Below, in pieces: positions 51,161 through 59,980 of a stretch of DNA of 64,000 nt. Position numbers and translations under genes: made by a program. The stretch comes from an uncultured Sphingomonadaceae bacterium (GTDB taxonomy: Bacteria; Pseudomonadota; Alphaproteobacteria; Sphingomonadales; Sphingomonadaceae). Each line of letters begins with the position of its first letter. Within the stretch, counting starts at the first letter, position 1. Location of the stretch: NCBI GenBank assembly GCA_947499975.1, contig CANMQE010000002.1, forward strand, positions 310,001-374,000, given 5' to 3'. Under the pieces are notes generated by a model. It was not told where the DNA came from. It searched no databases and worked only from the letters and a program-made list of their open reading frames with translations.

Positions 51161-52945
51161 ATGCCTCAGCCGCCCAATCTCGACACCGCACGCGCCGAAC
51201 TGCGCCGCCTTTTCGGGTTTCCCGATTTCCGCGGACGGCAGGCCGATGTCATCGAACGGGTGCTGGCTGGCCAGTCCACGCTGGCCGTGATGCCCACGGG
51301 CGCGGGCAAGTCGCTTACCTACCAATTGCCCGCCACCATGCTGGGGGGCACCTGCGTGGTGATCTCTCCGCTGATCGCCCTGATGCACGATCAGCTGCGC
51401 GCTGCGCGGGCCAACGGCATCCGCGCCGCCACGCTGACCAGCGCCGATGCCGACTGGCGCGAAACGCTGGACGCCTTCCGCAGCGGTTCGCTGGACCTGC
51501 TCTATGTGGCGCCGGAACGCGCCAGCCAGCCGAGTTTCCGCGAATTGCTGGGATCGGCGCGTCTTGCGCTCTTCGCAGTGGACGAGGCGCATTGCGTATC
51601 GGAATGGGGGCATGATTTTCGCCCCGATTATCGCCAGCTGCGCCCGCTGATGGATGCCTTTGCCGATGTCCCGCGCCTTGCGCTGACGGCGACGGCGGAT
51701 GCCCATACGCGCGCCGACATCCTTGCCCAGCTGGGCATTCCGGCTGATGGGCTGGTGGTGGCAGGTTTTGACCGGCCCAATATCCGCTACGCCATCCGTG
51801 CGCGCGATTCGCTGCCGCGCCAGCTTGCCCGCCTGTGTGACGATCATCCCGGCCCCGGCATCGTCTACGCCCCCACCCGCCGCAAGGTCGAGCAACTGGC
51901 AGAGCAGCTGGCAGAAGCGACGGGCCGACCCGTACTGCCGTATCATGCAGGCCTGCCGCCGGAAACGCGCGCGGCCAATCAGGCGGCCTTCGTCGCGTCG
52001 GAAGACATGGTGATCGTGGCGACGATCGCTTTCGGCATGGGGATCGACAAGCCCGATGTCCGCTTCGTGGCCCATGCGGCAACGCCCAAATCGATAGAGG
52101 CCTATTACCAGGAAACCGGCCGTGCGGGCCGCGATGGCGATCCTGCCGTCGCGCTGATGCTATGGGGCGCGGGCGATTTCGCCCAGGCGCGGATGCGTAT
52201 CGCCGAGGTGGAGCCGGAACGCCAGCAGGGGGAGCGGCAGCGGCTGGATTCGCTGGCAGGGCTGGTGGAAACGCCCGGCTGCCGCCGCGCCGTGCTGCTG
52301 CGCCATTTCGGCGAGAGCCCGCCGGAAAATTGCGGCAATTGCGACAATTGCCTCGACCCGCCGGCGATGATCGACGTGACGCAGCTGTCCCGCAAGGTGC
52401 TGTCCGCCGCCTATCGCACGGGGCAGAGCTTCGGCTTTGGCCATTTGCAGAAGGTGCTCACCGGGGTGGAGGATGAGCGCGTGCGTGCCAAGGGGCATGA
52501 GCAACTTTCGGTATTCGGCATCGTCTCGCCGGAGGAGGCACCCTTGCTGCAGCCCGTGGTGCGCGCGTTGCAGGTGCGCGGGTTGCTGGCGCAGACGGAG
52601 CATGGCGGGCTGCGGCTGGCGGGTGATGTGCGTGAAATCCTTTCCGGCACGGCGACGGTCGCCATTACCAAGCCGCCCGCACGCCAACGTGGGCGCTCTC
52701 GCCGGAACGGGGCCGCGCCCAATCCCGTGGGCGATCCGCTGTTCGATGCCTTGCGTGAGCTGCGCCGCACCCTTGCCTCGGAAGCGGGCGTGCCGCCCTA
52801 TGTGGTGTTCCACGATGCGGCCCTGCGCGCGATGGCGGCAGACCGGCCCGCCAGCCTGTCCGAGATGTCGCAGATACCGGGCGTGGGCGCGAAGAAGCTG
52901 GAGGCTTATGGCAAGGCCTTCCTGAAGGCGATTGCGGACAACTGA
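51161..52945 (+). CDS. recQ: ATP-dependent DNA helicase RecQ
   Basis: A 594-residue RecQ helicase. Walker A MPTGAGKSLTYQLP (Lys50), DEAHC box, the aromatic-rich loop ISEWGHDFRPDYRQL-type (VSEWGHDFRPDYRQL), motif VI QETGRAGRDGDPA, the zinc-binding RQC region with CGNCDNC, and a C-terminal HRDC domain (PYVVFHDAALRAMA). It acts in recombination repair and replication restart. ATG at 51161; the frame extends 66 bases upstream without a ribosome site. Confidence 0.97.
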   Translation: MPQPPNLDTARAELRRLFGFPDFRGRQADVIERVLAGQSTLAVMPTGAGKSLTYQLPATMLGGTCVVISPLIALMHDQLRAARANGIRAATLTSADADWRETLDAFRSGSLDLLYVAPERASQPSFRELLGSARLALFAVDEAHCVSEWGHDFRPDYRQLRPLMDAFADVPRLALTATADAHTRADILAQLGIPADGLVVAGFDRPNIRYAIRARDSLPRQLARLCDDHPGPGIVYAPTRRKVEQLAEQLAEATGRPVLPYHAGLPPETRAANQAAFVASEDMVIVATIAFGMGIDKPDVRFVAHAATPKSIEAYYQETGRAGRDGDPAVALMLWGAGDFAQARMRIAEVEPERQQGERQRLDSLAGLVETPGCRRAVLLRHFGESPPENCGNCDNCLDPPAMIDVTQLSRKVLSAAYRTGQSFGFGHLQKVLTGVEDERVRAKGHEQLSVFGIVSPEEAPLLQPVVRALQVRGLLAQTEHGGLRLAGDVREILSGTATVAITKPPARQRGRSRRNGAAPNPVGDPLFDALRELRRTLASEAGVPPYVVFHDAALRAMAADRPASLSEMSQIPGVGAKKLEAYGKAFLKAIADN

Positions 52946-53027
52946 CACTTGCGAACACGCAGTCGCGGGCTGCCCGCAAGTGCAGGTCTTGAACGGGTGT
53001 TAACCATTGCCGGCTATGTCTTCCTGC

Positions 53028-54017
53028 ATGTTGACGTCGAACCCCCGCCCCGCGACCACGCGCGTTTCGCTCCGCACGATCGCTGCCATCGCGGCGCTGG
53101 CCATAGCCGCCATTCCATTTGCCTCGCTTCTCGCTCAGGATCGCGCCGCGCCGTTCACCGTGGTGGAAACCGGGCAGGGCTACGAAAAGCTGCAGGATGC
53201 GGTGGATGCCATCGGCAATTCGCGCGGCAGCATCGCCATCGCGCCTGGCCGATACGAACAATGCGCGGTGCAGGAATCAGGCGATATCGCCTTCCTCGCC
53301 AGCCAGCCGGGCTCTGCGATATTTGATGGCGTGACGTGCGAGGGCAAGGCTGCACTGGTTCTACGCGGTCGCAGCGCGGAAGTTTCCGGCCTGGTTTTCC
53401 AGAACATGCGCGTGCCCGATTTCAACGGCTCCGGCATCAGGTTGGAGCAGGGCGATCTGACAATCGCCGAAAGCTGGTTTCGCGATAGCCAGCAGGGCAT
53501 ACTGACGCACAACGATCCCGAAGGGCGCCTGGTGATAGACCGCAGCACCTTCACCCGGCTCGGCACCTGCGAAGGCTCGGGCGGGTGTGCCCACTCCATC
53601 TACACCGGCGAATATGGCGAGGTGCGCGTCACCCGCAGCCGTTTCGAGGAAGGGCGCGGCGGGCATTACCTGAAATCGCGGGCGATCCGCGTGAATGTCG
53701 CCTCTTCCAGCTTCGATGACGCCGCGGGGCGCGGCACCAACTACATGATCGACCTGCCAGGCGGGGCCAGCGGCCAGATCAGCAACAACTGGTTCGTGCA
53801 GGGACATGACAAGGAGAATTACGCCGCCTTCATCGCAATCGCGGCAGAAGGCCGCGCGCATGACAGCTCAGGCCTCTCCGTAACAGGAAACGACGCGCGA
53901 TTTGCCACGGGAGTGGATCGCAATTCCATCTTCGTGGCCGATTGGTCCGGCGAGATGGGCGGTGTTGGCGAGAACACGCTGGATCGCCGCCTCACGCGCT
54001 ATGAAGTTATCGACTGA
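53028..54017 (+). CDS. Secreted right-handed beta-helix protein
   Basis: A protein of about 330 residues; ATGs at 53016 and 53028 both precede a signal peptide (IAAIAALAIAAIPFASLLAQ). The rest shows pectate-lyase-like coils (ALVLRGRSAEVSGLVFQNMRVPDFNGSGIRLEQGDLTIAESWF, ILTHNDPEGRLVIDRSTF) of a parallel beta-helix. The family includes polysaccharide lyases and epimerases, but I see no clear catalytic set. It probably binds or cuts a polysaccharide in the periplasm. Confidence 0.8.
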   Translation: MLTSNPRPATTRVSLRTIAAIAALAIAAIPFASLLAQDRAAPFTVVETGQGYEKLQDAVDAIGNSRGSIAIAPGRYEQCAVQESGDIAFLASQPGSAIFDGVTCEGKAALVLRGRSAEVSGLVFQNMRVPDFNGSGIRLEQGDLTIAESWFRDSQQGILTHNDPEGRLVIDRSTFTRLGTCEGSGGCAHSIYTGEYGEVRVTRSRFEEGRGGHYLKSRAIRVNVASSSFDDAAGRGTNYMIDLPGGASGQISNNWFVQGHDKENYAAFIAIAAEGRAHDSSGLSVTGNDARFATGVDRNSIFVADWSGEMGGVGENTLDRRLTRYEVID

Positions 54018-54094
54018 CACGTCTCCTCGCCGCGCAGGCGCCCCGCTGGAACAACGCGCCAACCTTTGCCGTTGGTAGGGCAAGGAGCAAGTTT

Positions 54095-54358
54095 ATGGCA
54101 GGCGGTTGGTCGCGCGATGGCGCGGTTCAGGATCAGATTGACGACACGGTAAGCGACGCGGTGGCTGCCGCGCGCTCACGCTTGCCCAGGGGCGAGAGCG
54201 CCGAATATTGCGACATTTGCGGCGAGGATATTCCGGAAAAGCGCCGCATCGCCGTTCCCGGTGTGCGCACCTGTGTGGAATGCCAGTCCGGCAAGGACAG
54301 CGCCGTGCGACATTCCGCGTATAACCGGCGCGGTTCCAAGGACAGTCAGCTTCGCTGA
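54095..54358 (+). CDS. Small DksA/TraR-type C4 zinc-finger protein
   Basis: An 87-residue protein with a complete four-cysteine finger (CDICGEDI and RTCVECQ) and a short helical N-terminus without the long coiled coil. This is the TraR/YbiI-like group that may bind RNA polymerase. It contrasts with the full-size DksA at 34.1 kb, which has only one cysteine. 15 bases before psd, so possibly co-transcribed. Confidence 0.9.
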   Translation: MAGGWSRDGAVQDQIDDTVSDAVAAARSRLPRGESAEYCDICGEDIPEKRRIAVPGVRTCVECQSGKDSAVRHSAYNRRGSKDSQLR

Positions 54359-54373
54359 GCGTATCTTATCACA

Positions 54374-55216
54374 ATGACATCACCCTTCATCTGGCTACAG
54401 CACGCCCTGCCGCACCATGCCGTTTCGCGCTTCGCGGGGAAATTTGCAGGCAGCGAAAAACCGTGGGTGAAAGACAGGCTCATCCGCCGCTTCATCGATA
54501 CATATGACGTCGACATGGCGGAAGCTGCCCGCCCTGCGGAAGCCTACGCCAGCTTCAACGATTTTTTCACGCGCGAATTGAAGGCGCGCGCGCGCCCGCT
54601 TGCCGATGCATCGACGCATGTCCTTTCGCCCGCCGATGGCGCGATAAGCCAGATCGGGCGAATCGCGAAAGGCCGCATCTTCCAGGCCAAGGGCCGCGAG
54701 TTCACCGCCAAGCAGCTTCTGGGCGGCGACCCGAAAATAGCCGACAGGTTCGAGGGTGGAAGCTTCGCCACCATCTACCTCAGCCCCAAGGACTACCACC
54801 GCGTGCACATGCCCGCTGCCGGAGAATTGCTGGGCACGGTTTACGTTCCGGGTGACCTGTTCAGCGTGAATCAGGTAACGGCCGAGAACGTGGACGACCT
54901 GTTTGCCCGTAACGAACGGCTAGCCGCGCTGTTCGACGGCCCTCGCGGCTGCTTTGCCAGCGTGATGGTCGGCGCGATGATCGTGGCCGGTATCGAGACC
55001 GTCTGGGATGGGCGCGAGACTGCCCACGCCGGGCAGTTACGGCACCGCACCTTCGCCGATGGCGAACACGACTTCGCGGCTGGTGACGAGATGGGCCGCT
55101 TCTTCCTCGGCTCCACCGTGGTGCTGCTGTTCGAACCGGGGCGTGTCGAGTGGCTGGAGCAGTTCAAGGCAGGCGATTGCGTGCGCATGGGGCAGGCGCT
55201 GGGGCGCTGGACCTAG
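54374..55216 (+). CDS. psd: Phosphatidylserine decarboxylase
   Basis: A 280-residue membrane-associated decarboxylase making phosphatidylethanolamine. The self-cleavage motif LGST places the pyruvoyl serine at Ser247, so the mature alpha subunit is only about 34 residues. SPADGAISQIG and KDYHRVHMPAAG (catalytic His) are family motifs, as in the E. coli archetype. No phosphatidylserine synthase gene is adjacent. Its end overlaps the convergent GNAT gene by four bases. Confidence 0.97.
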   Translation: MTSPFIWLQHALPHHAVSRFAGKFAGSEKPWVKDRLIRRFIDTYDVDMAEAARPAEAYASFNDFFTRELKARARPLADASTHVLSPADGAISQIGRIAKGRIFQAKGREFTAKQLLGGDPKIADRFEGGSFATIYLSPKDYHRVHMPAAGELLGTVYVPGDLFSVNQVTAENVDDLFARNERLAALFDGPRGCFASVMVGAMIVAGIETVWDGRETAHAGQLRHRTFADGEHDFAAGDEMGRFFLGSTVVLLFEPGRVEWLEQFKAGDCVRMGQALGRWT

Positions 55217-55710
55217 CCGAAAGCGGGCGCGTACCGGATGGTTGCCGAAGGTATCTCGGCGCCGAAGCTCTTTACTTGCAGGAATTCGCCCAGCTCACCT
55301 TCGAGCCGCAGGGGCGTGTGCTGTTTGAAACCGAAACGCCGATAAAGCAGCGGATCACCCAGCACGGTGATACCCTTCGCACCACTGGCGCGCATCGCCG
55401 CCTCTCCCGCTTCAATCAGGGCGTGGCCTACTCCTTTTCCCTGCCTTGCCGGATCGACAGCAATCGGCCCGACCACCATCCAGCCTGCGTCTTCGTTCGA
55501 AAGGCGTGCGGCAGACCAGGCCGCGTGGCCGATCACCGCGCCGCGCTCCACCGCCACTTGCGACAACACCAGGTCGCCATCGCGGCGCAGGCGATCCACC
55601 ACGTCGGACTCGTCCCCGTCGGAATAAGGGTGGCCGTCGAACGCCTTCAGCATCATGGCCCGGATGAGGGGCGCATCTTCCGGCAATTCCTCGCGGATTG
55701 TCCAGCTCAT
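55213..55710 (-). CDS. GNAT N-acetyltransferase (YhbS-like)
   Basis: A 165-residue acetyltransferase. The acetyl-CoA loop is VDPARQGKGVGHALIEAGE, followed by GITVLGDPLLYRRFGF, the usual YhbS-type signature. Substrate unknown. Four-base overlap with ribA upstream suggests the pair is co-transcribed. Confidence 0.88.
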   Translation of the reverse strand: MSWTIREELPEDAPLIRAMMLKAFDGHPYSDGDESDVVDRLRRDGDLVLSQVAVERGAVIGHAAWSAARLSNEDAGWMVVGPIAVDPARQGKGVGHALIEAGEAAMRASGAKGITVLGDPLLYRRFGFKQHTPLRLEGELGEFLQVKSFGAEIPSATIRYAPAFG

Positions 55711-56744
55711 TTCAGCAGATGCCCGGCGCGGTCCCGTTTGGTGGCGAGATAACGGGTGTTGTGGGGGTTGGCCGGCAGTTCGTGCGGCACGCGCTCTGTC
55801 ACGGTGACGCCTGCATTTTCCAGCGCCACCACTTTTTCCAGATTGTTGGTCATCAGCCGCACCTGCGATACGCCAAGCAGGTCGAGCATCCGCGCTGCCA
55901 GCGGGAAGTCGCGCGCTTCTTCCGGCAATCCCAGCCGGCGGTTCGCCTCCAGCGTGTCGAAACCTTCATCCTGCAGCCTGTAGGCGCGCAGCTTGTTGAC
56001 AAGGCCGATGCCGCGCCCTTCCTGCCGCATGTAGAGCAGCACGCCCCAGCCACCCTGCGTGGCCCGTGCAGACATCGCCGCCAGCGCCGCATCCAGCTGC
56101 GGCCCGCAATCGCATTTCAGGCTGCCGAAGATATCGCCTGTCAGGCATTCCGAATGGAGGCGGACGAGCGGCACCGTGTCCAGCGATTGCCGCCCCAACA
56201 CCAGCGCTACATGCTCGCGCATGTCGTTTGCGGATCGAAACGCGATGATTTCCGCGGTTTCTTCTGCGGCGATGGGCAAGTGTGCACGCGTGGCGATGGC
56301 GAGGTGTGCAGGATCGGACCACGCCTCGAGATCTTGCGCATCCAGCCAGGCGGGTTCGCCTGCGGGTTGCGGATCGACGAGGAATGCAGGAAGGATGCCT
56401 GCGATGCGGGCAAGCTCCAAGGCCGCACCGGCGGCAGAGAGCCACGGCAGTGGTTCGGCCAGGAACGGGCCTTTTAACGGGTTCGCCGGGTCCAGCGCCG
56501 GATCGGCCACCGGCAAAGCGGAGTGCAGGTCCAGCGTTTCGGCAGCGCGTATCAGCACGGGCGAATGCCCATCGGCTGCTGCGCGCTGGTTGGTAAGCTT
56601 CAGCGTTTCCGCCCGCGCGGCAGAGATCAGCAGGCGATCCGCGCGCGCGGTGCGATCCGGCGCGGTTTCCACCGGTAGCAGCAATGGCGCATCGCCCAAC
56701 TTGATCGGCCAGCCATGGCGCAAGGCATCCACCGCCTGCGCCAC
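55707..56744 (-). CDS. ribA: GTP cyclohydrolase II with N-terminal extension
   Basis: A 345-residue protein whose C-terminal ~200 residues are GTP cyclohydrolase II, the first step of riboflavin synthesis: zinc cysteines in HSECLTGDIFGSLKCDCGPQL and the GVLLYMRQEGRGIGL core. The first ~150 residues are an extra domain (RADRLLISAARAETLKLTNQRAAADGHSPVLI) that looks like a decayed DHBP-synthase half. GTG at 56744 after GGAAAGG is chosen; it lies within 34 bases of the xthA stop. A DHBP synthase must be encoded elsewhere. Confidence 0.9.
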   Translation of the reverse strand: MAQAVDALRHGWPIKLGDAPLLLPVETAPDRTARADRLLISAARAETLKLTNQRAAADGHSPVLIRAAETLDLHSALPVADPALDPANPLKGPFLAEPLPWLSAAGAALELARIAGILPAFLVDPQPAGEPAWLDAQDLEAWSDPAHLAIATRAHLPIAAEETAEIIAFRSANDMREHVALVLGRQSLDTVPLVRLHSECLTGDIFGSLKCDCGPQLDAALAAMSARATQGGWGVLLYMRQEGRGIGLVNKLRAYRLQDEGFDTLEANRRLGLPEEARDFPLAARMLDLLGVSQVRLMTNNLEKVVALENAGVTVTERVPHELPANPHNTRYLATKRDRAGHLLK

Positions 56745-56776
56745 GCGCCTTTCCGGAGAGGGAGGCTGCGCTGCGC

Positions 56777-57568
56777 TCAGAGGTCGAACTCCGTCATCAG
56801 CGGCACGTGATCGCTGGGCTTCTCCCACGAGCGCGCGTCTTCCAGCACGCTGTGCGCCACGGCCTGCTTCGCCAGTTCGGGCGATGCCCACATGTGATCG
56901 AGCCGCCGCCCGCGATCGTTCACTTTCCAGTCTTTCGAGCGATAGCTCCACCAGCTGTAATACCGCTCTGGCGCGAGGATATGCTCGCGCCCTATGTCGG
57001 ACCATCCGTGCGCATCCATGAAGCGTTGCAGGCTTTCCACCTCCACCGGCGTGTGGCTGACGACTTTCAGCAATTGCTTGTGATTCCACACGTCGCTTTC
57101 CAGCGGCGCGATATTGAAATCGCCCACGATCATGGTGGGGCGGTCGATTGCGTCGGCCCAGCGCGTCATCCGTTCGAGGAAATCGAGCTTCTGGCCGAAT
57201 TTCTTGTTCTTCTCCCGGTCCGGCTCATCCCCACCGGCGGGCACATAGACATTTTCCAGGATCATGCCGCCAGCGGTTGGCAGTTCCACGCCCACGTGGC
57301 GCGCCTCGCCATTGTCCTGCCAGTCGTGGCGGGAGAATTCCTTCAGCGGTATGCGGCTGACCGTGGCGACGCCGTGATAGCCCTTCTGGCCGTGCACTGC
57401 GGTGTGTTCGTAGCCGAGGTCGGCGAAGGCCTGGTACGGAAACTGGTCCTCCTGGCACTTGATTTCCTGCAGGCACAGCACGTCGGGCGCGTGCTCTTGC
57501 AGGTAACGCGCCACGATGGGCATGCGCAGTCGAACGGAATTGATGTTCCAGGTGGTGATCTTGACCAT
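56777..57568 (-). CDS. xthA: Exodeoxyribonuclease III
   Basis: A 263-residue AP endonuclease/3' exonuclease in base-excision repair. WNINSVRLRMPIVARYLQ, LCLQEIKCQEDQFP (catalytic Glu), IVGDFNIAPLESDVW, RRLDHMWAS and KPSDHVPLMTEF (Asp-His) are all intact. Upstream of ribA on the same strand. Confidence 0.96.
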   Translation of the reverse strand: MVKITTWNINSVRLRMPIVARYLQEHAPDVLCLQEIKCQEDQFPYQAFADLGYEHTAVHGQKGYHGVATVSRIPLKEFSRHDWQDNGEARHVGVELPTAGGMILENVYVPAGGDEPDREKNKKFGQKLDFLERMTRWADAIDRPTMIVGDFNIAPLESDVWNHKQLLKVVSHTPVEVESLQRFMDAHGWSDIGREHILAPERYYSWWSYRSKDWKVNDRGRRLDHMWASPELAKQAVAHSVLEDARSWEKPSDHVPLMTEFDL

Positions 57569-57593
57569 GGCAGGTGCCTAGTCCTGCAGCGCA

Positions 57594-57640
57594 GATAAAA
57601 AAACCCCCGTCGCGGGGGCATGATGCGACGGGGGTTCATT
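57594..57640 (-). terminator. Strong bidirectional terminator
   Basis: AACCCCCGTCGC (57602-57613) and GCGACGGGGGTT (57625-57636) form a perfect 12-bp stem with an 11-base loop. On the minus strand seven or eight T follow, on the plus strand CATTTTT. It lies about 180 bases past the lolA stop, upstream of xthA. Confidence 0.85.
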
Positions 57641-57818
57641 TTTCCGAGCGTTCGTCACGCTTCGCAAGAAACGCGGTATTTTACGAGGATCAGGGCAACA
57701 GGGGGGAAACCCGCCTCACCGCGTCTCTATGACCTAGAAATAGGCGTTTTCGCCTGTCCCAGCAATGAACACGATGTGTATTTTGTCGCAAATTTACAAC
57801 CGTTCGCCTCTGGCCTGT

Positions 57819-58487
57819 TTATCCCGGGCGACGGGACGAACGGCGTGGATCGCGAAAACGGAATTCGCTGTCAGAAACGCTCATGCCGTAGCGCTGGTTG
57901 CGCAGGCGCACCGTGGTACGCTGGTTTTGCGAATCCAGGGCTACCCAGCTGTTCAGCTCAAGACCGCCGGGGGCCGAGGCCTTCTCGAGGAAGATGAGCG
58001 TGATGGCAGGAAATTCAGGACGGTCGGGATCGTTCACCTGGATGCTGACGACACCGTTGCCGGTGGTGCGCTGCACCCTGCCGTAGCGGCGGATGTCTCG
58101 ATCGGGGTTCAGCAAAGCGCCCAGCGGGGAATCGCCCACCGGGTAACGCTCCACTTGCGACACATCGTAATCGATGATCGACAGGGCGCTGCCGTTGGAC
58201 ACCACCAGCATGTTCACATCGTCGCTGTATTCGAAGCGGATCTTGCCCGGGTTCTTCAGCGTGAGTTCGCCGGATATCACGTTGCCGAGGCGATCGGTCT
58301 GCGTGAAATCGGCGCGCATCGTCTTGATGGATCGCAGGGCGGTGGCAGCTCGCTGAAGCTGGTCCGTCTGCGCCTGGGCGGCAACGGGCGCTGCGGCCAC
58401 CGAGAGGGTGGCCGGCAGTGCGACCGCCATGGCGCCGGCAAAAGCGGCGAGGGCGGGTGTGCGGATAAAATTTTTCAAGGCGTTCAT
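57819..58487 (-). CDS. lolA: Outer-membrane lipoprotein carrier LolA-like protein
   Basis: A 222-residue periplasmic carrier. The start at 58487 opens a long signal peptide ending near AAQAQT. SIKTMRADFTQTDRLGNVISGELTLKNPGKIRFEY and the later IDYDVSQVERYPV are LolA landmarks. It shuttles lipoproteins from the inner to the outer membrane; several lipoprotein genes lie in this window. Codon use is normal. Confidence 0.9.
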   Translation of the reverse strand: MNALKNFIRTPALAAFAGAMAVALPATLSVAAAPVAAQAQTDQLQRAATALRSIKTMRADFTQTDRLGNVISGELTLKNPGKIRFEYSDDVNMLVVSNGSALSIIDYDVSQVERYPVGDSPLGALLNPDRDIRRYGRVQRTTGNGVVSIQVNDPDRPEFPAITLIFLEKASAPGGLELNSWVALDSQNQRTTVRLRNQRYGMSVSDSEFRFRDPRRSSRRPG

Positions 58488-58596
58488 ACTCTCACCAGTT
58501 AGGAGACCCGGATACCGGTGAGGCGTTGAACCGTCAGTGAACCCTGAAAGTTCCCGACGTTCAGCAAGGGCAGATCGATAGGAGGCCGATGGCCTC

Positions 58597-58764
58597 TTAC
58601 TTGATCTTGCCTTCCTTGTACTCGACGTGCTTCTTCGCAATCGGATCGTACTTGCGGAAGGTGAACTTTTCCGTGTGGTTACGCGGGTTCTTCTTGGTCA
58701 CGTAGAAGTGGCCGGTGTCCGCGGTGGAGTTCAGGCGGATCTTGATGGTTGCGGGCTTCGCCAT
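58597..58764 (-). CDS. rpmG: 50S ribosomal protein L33
   Basis: A 55-residue L33. [23 protein letters not shown] and LEYRKYDP-type ending ([21 protein letters not shown]) are diagnostic; this is the cysteine-free, zinc-independent form. Stand-alone gene with its own upstream gap. Confidence 0.97.
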   Translation of the reverse strand: MAKPATIKIRLNSTADTGHFYVTKKNPRNHTEKFTFRKYDPIAKKHVEYKEGKIK

Positions 58765-58919
58765 GGTCTTGCCTTCAAAATGGTTAGGTGGGCCCAAAAC
58801 ACCGGTAGAGCGGCCCGAAAAAACACGGGCGACGCCACGCGCCGCCCTTCCAGCGGGGCCATTGGTAGAGAATCGGGGAAAAGTCAAGCTTCGCGCGCAG
58901 GCGAACGCGCCGCCAGCGC

Positions 58920-59327
58920 CTAAAGATCGACCTTGCCGCGCAGGGCCTTTTTTTCGCCATGCGCTTTCTTGTTGGCCAGCCGCTTGCGCTTGTTCAGCCT
59001 GTTGACCCTGGTCTTGGCCCGTTTCTTGGGTTCGCGGCACGCCGTCTCGATCATGTCCGCCATCCGTGAACGCGCCTCGCGCCGGTTGGCTTCCTGCGTG
59101 CGGTGGTTGCGCGCGTCGATCACGATCTCGCCCGCCTGGTTCAGGCGATTGCCCGCAATATCCTTCAGCCGGTGGAAGATTCGCGGCGGCAGGCCCAGCG
59201 CGTAGATGTTCACGCGCAACTGCACCGCAGTTGCCACCTTGTTGACGTTCTGCCCGCCGGGGCCGGAGGCAGCGATGAAGCTTTCCTCCGCGATCTCGTG
59301 CGCCCGGTCGACTATCTTGCCCATCAC
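58920..59327 (-). CDS. arfB: Alternative ribosome-rescue factor ArfB
   Basis: A 135-residue peptidyl-tRNA hydrolase that frees stalled ribosomes. The GGQ motif is in [11 protein letters not shown] near the start, and the basic C-terminal tail ([27 protein letters not shown]) inserts into the mRNA channel. Its start overlaps the stop of the RluA-type gene by four bases. Confidence 0.95.
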   Translation of the reverse strand: MMGKIVDRAHEIAEESFIAASGPGGQNVNKVATAVQLRVNIYALGLPPRIFHRLKDIAGNRLNQAGEIVIDARNHRTQEANRREARSRMADMIETACREPKKRAKTRVNRLNKRKRLANKKAHGEKKALRGKVDL

Positions 59328-59980
59328 CCCGCTCCGAGAGCCTCGAAATCGGCAGGGAGCGGAGCGGTGGCGGTAATGTCGGGCTTTCCTTCGCGCGGCA
59401 TGATGATCGCACTGGCGTGAAGCATTGTGCGCCGCACACGCGAATCCTTGTTGCCGTAGACTGGATCGCCCAGCAGCGAACGCCCGAAAGCATGTTCCGC
59501 ATGCACGCGGATCTGGTGCGTGCGGCCAGTTTCCGGTCGGAACTCCACCAGCGTGAGGCCGCCTTCCAGCTCCTTGCGCTTCGTCCAGTGGGTGACGGAA
59601 GGCTTGCCCTTCTTCGCCACGATCATCCGCCAGCCGCGCGCCTCGCTGCTGATCTTGGAAAGCGCGAGGTCGATGGTGCCTTCCTCCTCCTCCACCGGGC
59701 CGGCCACGATGCCCAGATAGGTCTTGGAGACGAGCTTTTCCTCGAACGACTTGTTGAACCGTTTCAGCGCCTTGGGATTGCGCGCCAGCAGCAGGCAGCC
59801 CGAAGTATCGGTATCCAGTCTGTGGACCGGCACCGGTTCGCGCTGGAAGCCCAGTTTCAGTTGCTCCAGATGGTCGGCCAGCGCCGGGCCACCCTTGCGC
59901 GGGGTCTCGATGGGAAGACCGGCGGGTTTGTCGATCACCAGCGCCTCTCCGTCTTCGAACAGGATGGGAATGTGGGTCAT
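59324..59980 (-). CDS. RluA family pseudouridine synthase
   Basis: A 218-residue RNA pseudouridine synthase; catalytic Asp56 lies in HRLDTDTSG. Further signatures are [10 protein letters not shown] and [14 protein letters not shown]. It lacks an S4 domain and is short, so it is like RluA, acting on 23S rRNA and/or tRNA. It overlaps the aminotransferase stop by four bases and arfB by four. Confidence 0.94.
   Translation of the reverse strand: MTHIPILFEDGEALVIDKPAGLPIETPRKGGPALADHLEQLKLGFQREPVPVHRLDTDTSGCLLLARNPKALKRFNKSFEEKLVSKTYLGIVAGPVEEEEGTIDLALSKISSEARGWRMIVAKKGKPSVTHWTKRKELEGGLTLVEFRPETGRTHQIRVHAEHAFGRSLLGDPVYGNKDSRVRRTMLHASAIIMPREGKPDITATAPLPADFEALGAG

Noticed and set aside
58581..58594. 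AGGCC-type hairpin near the rpmG end as terminator
   Set aside because: The stem is short and lacks a T-run on the minus strand.
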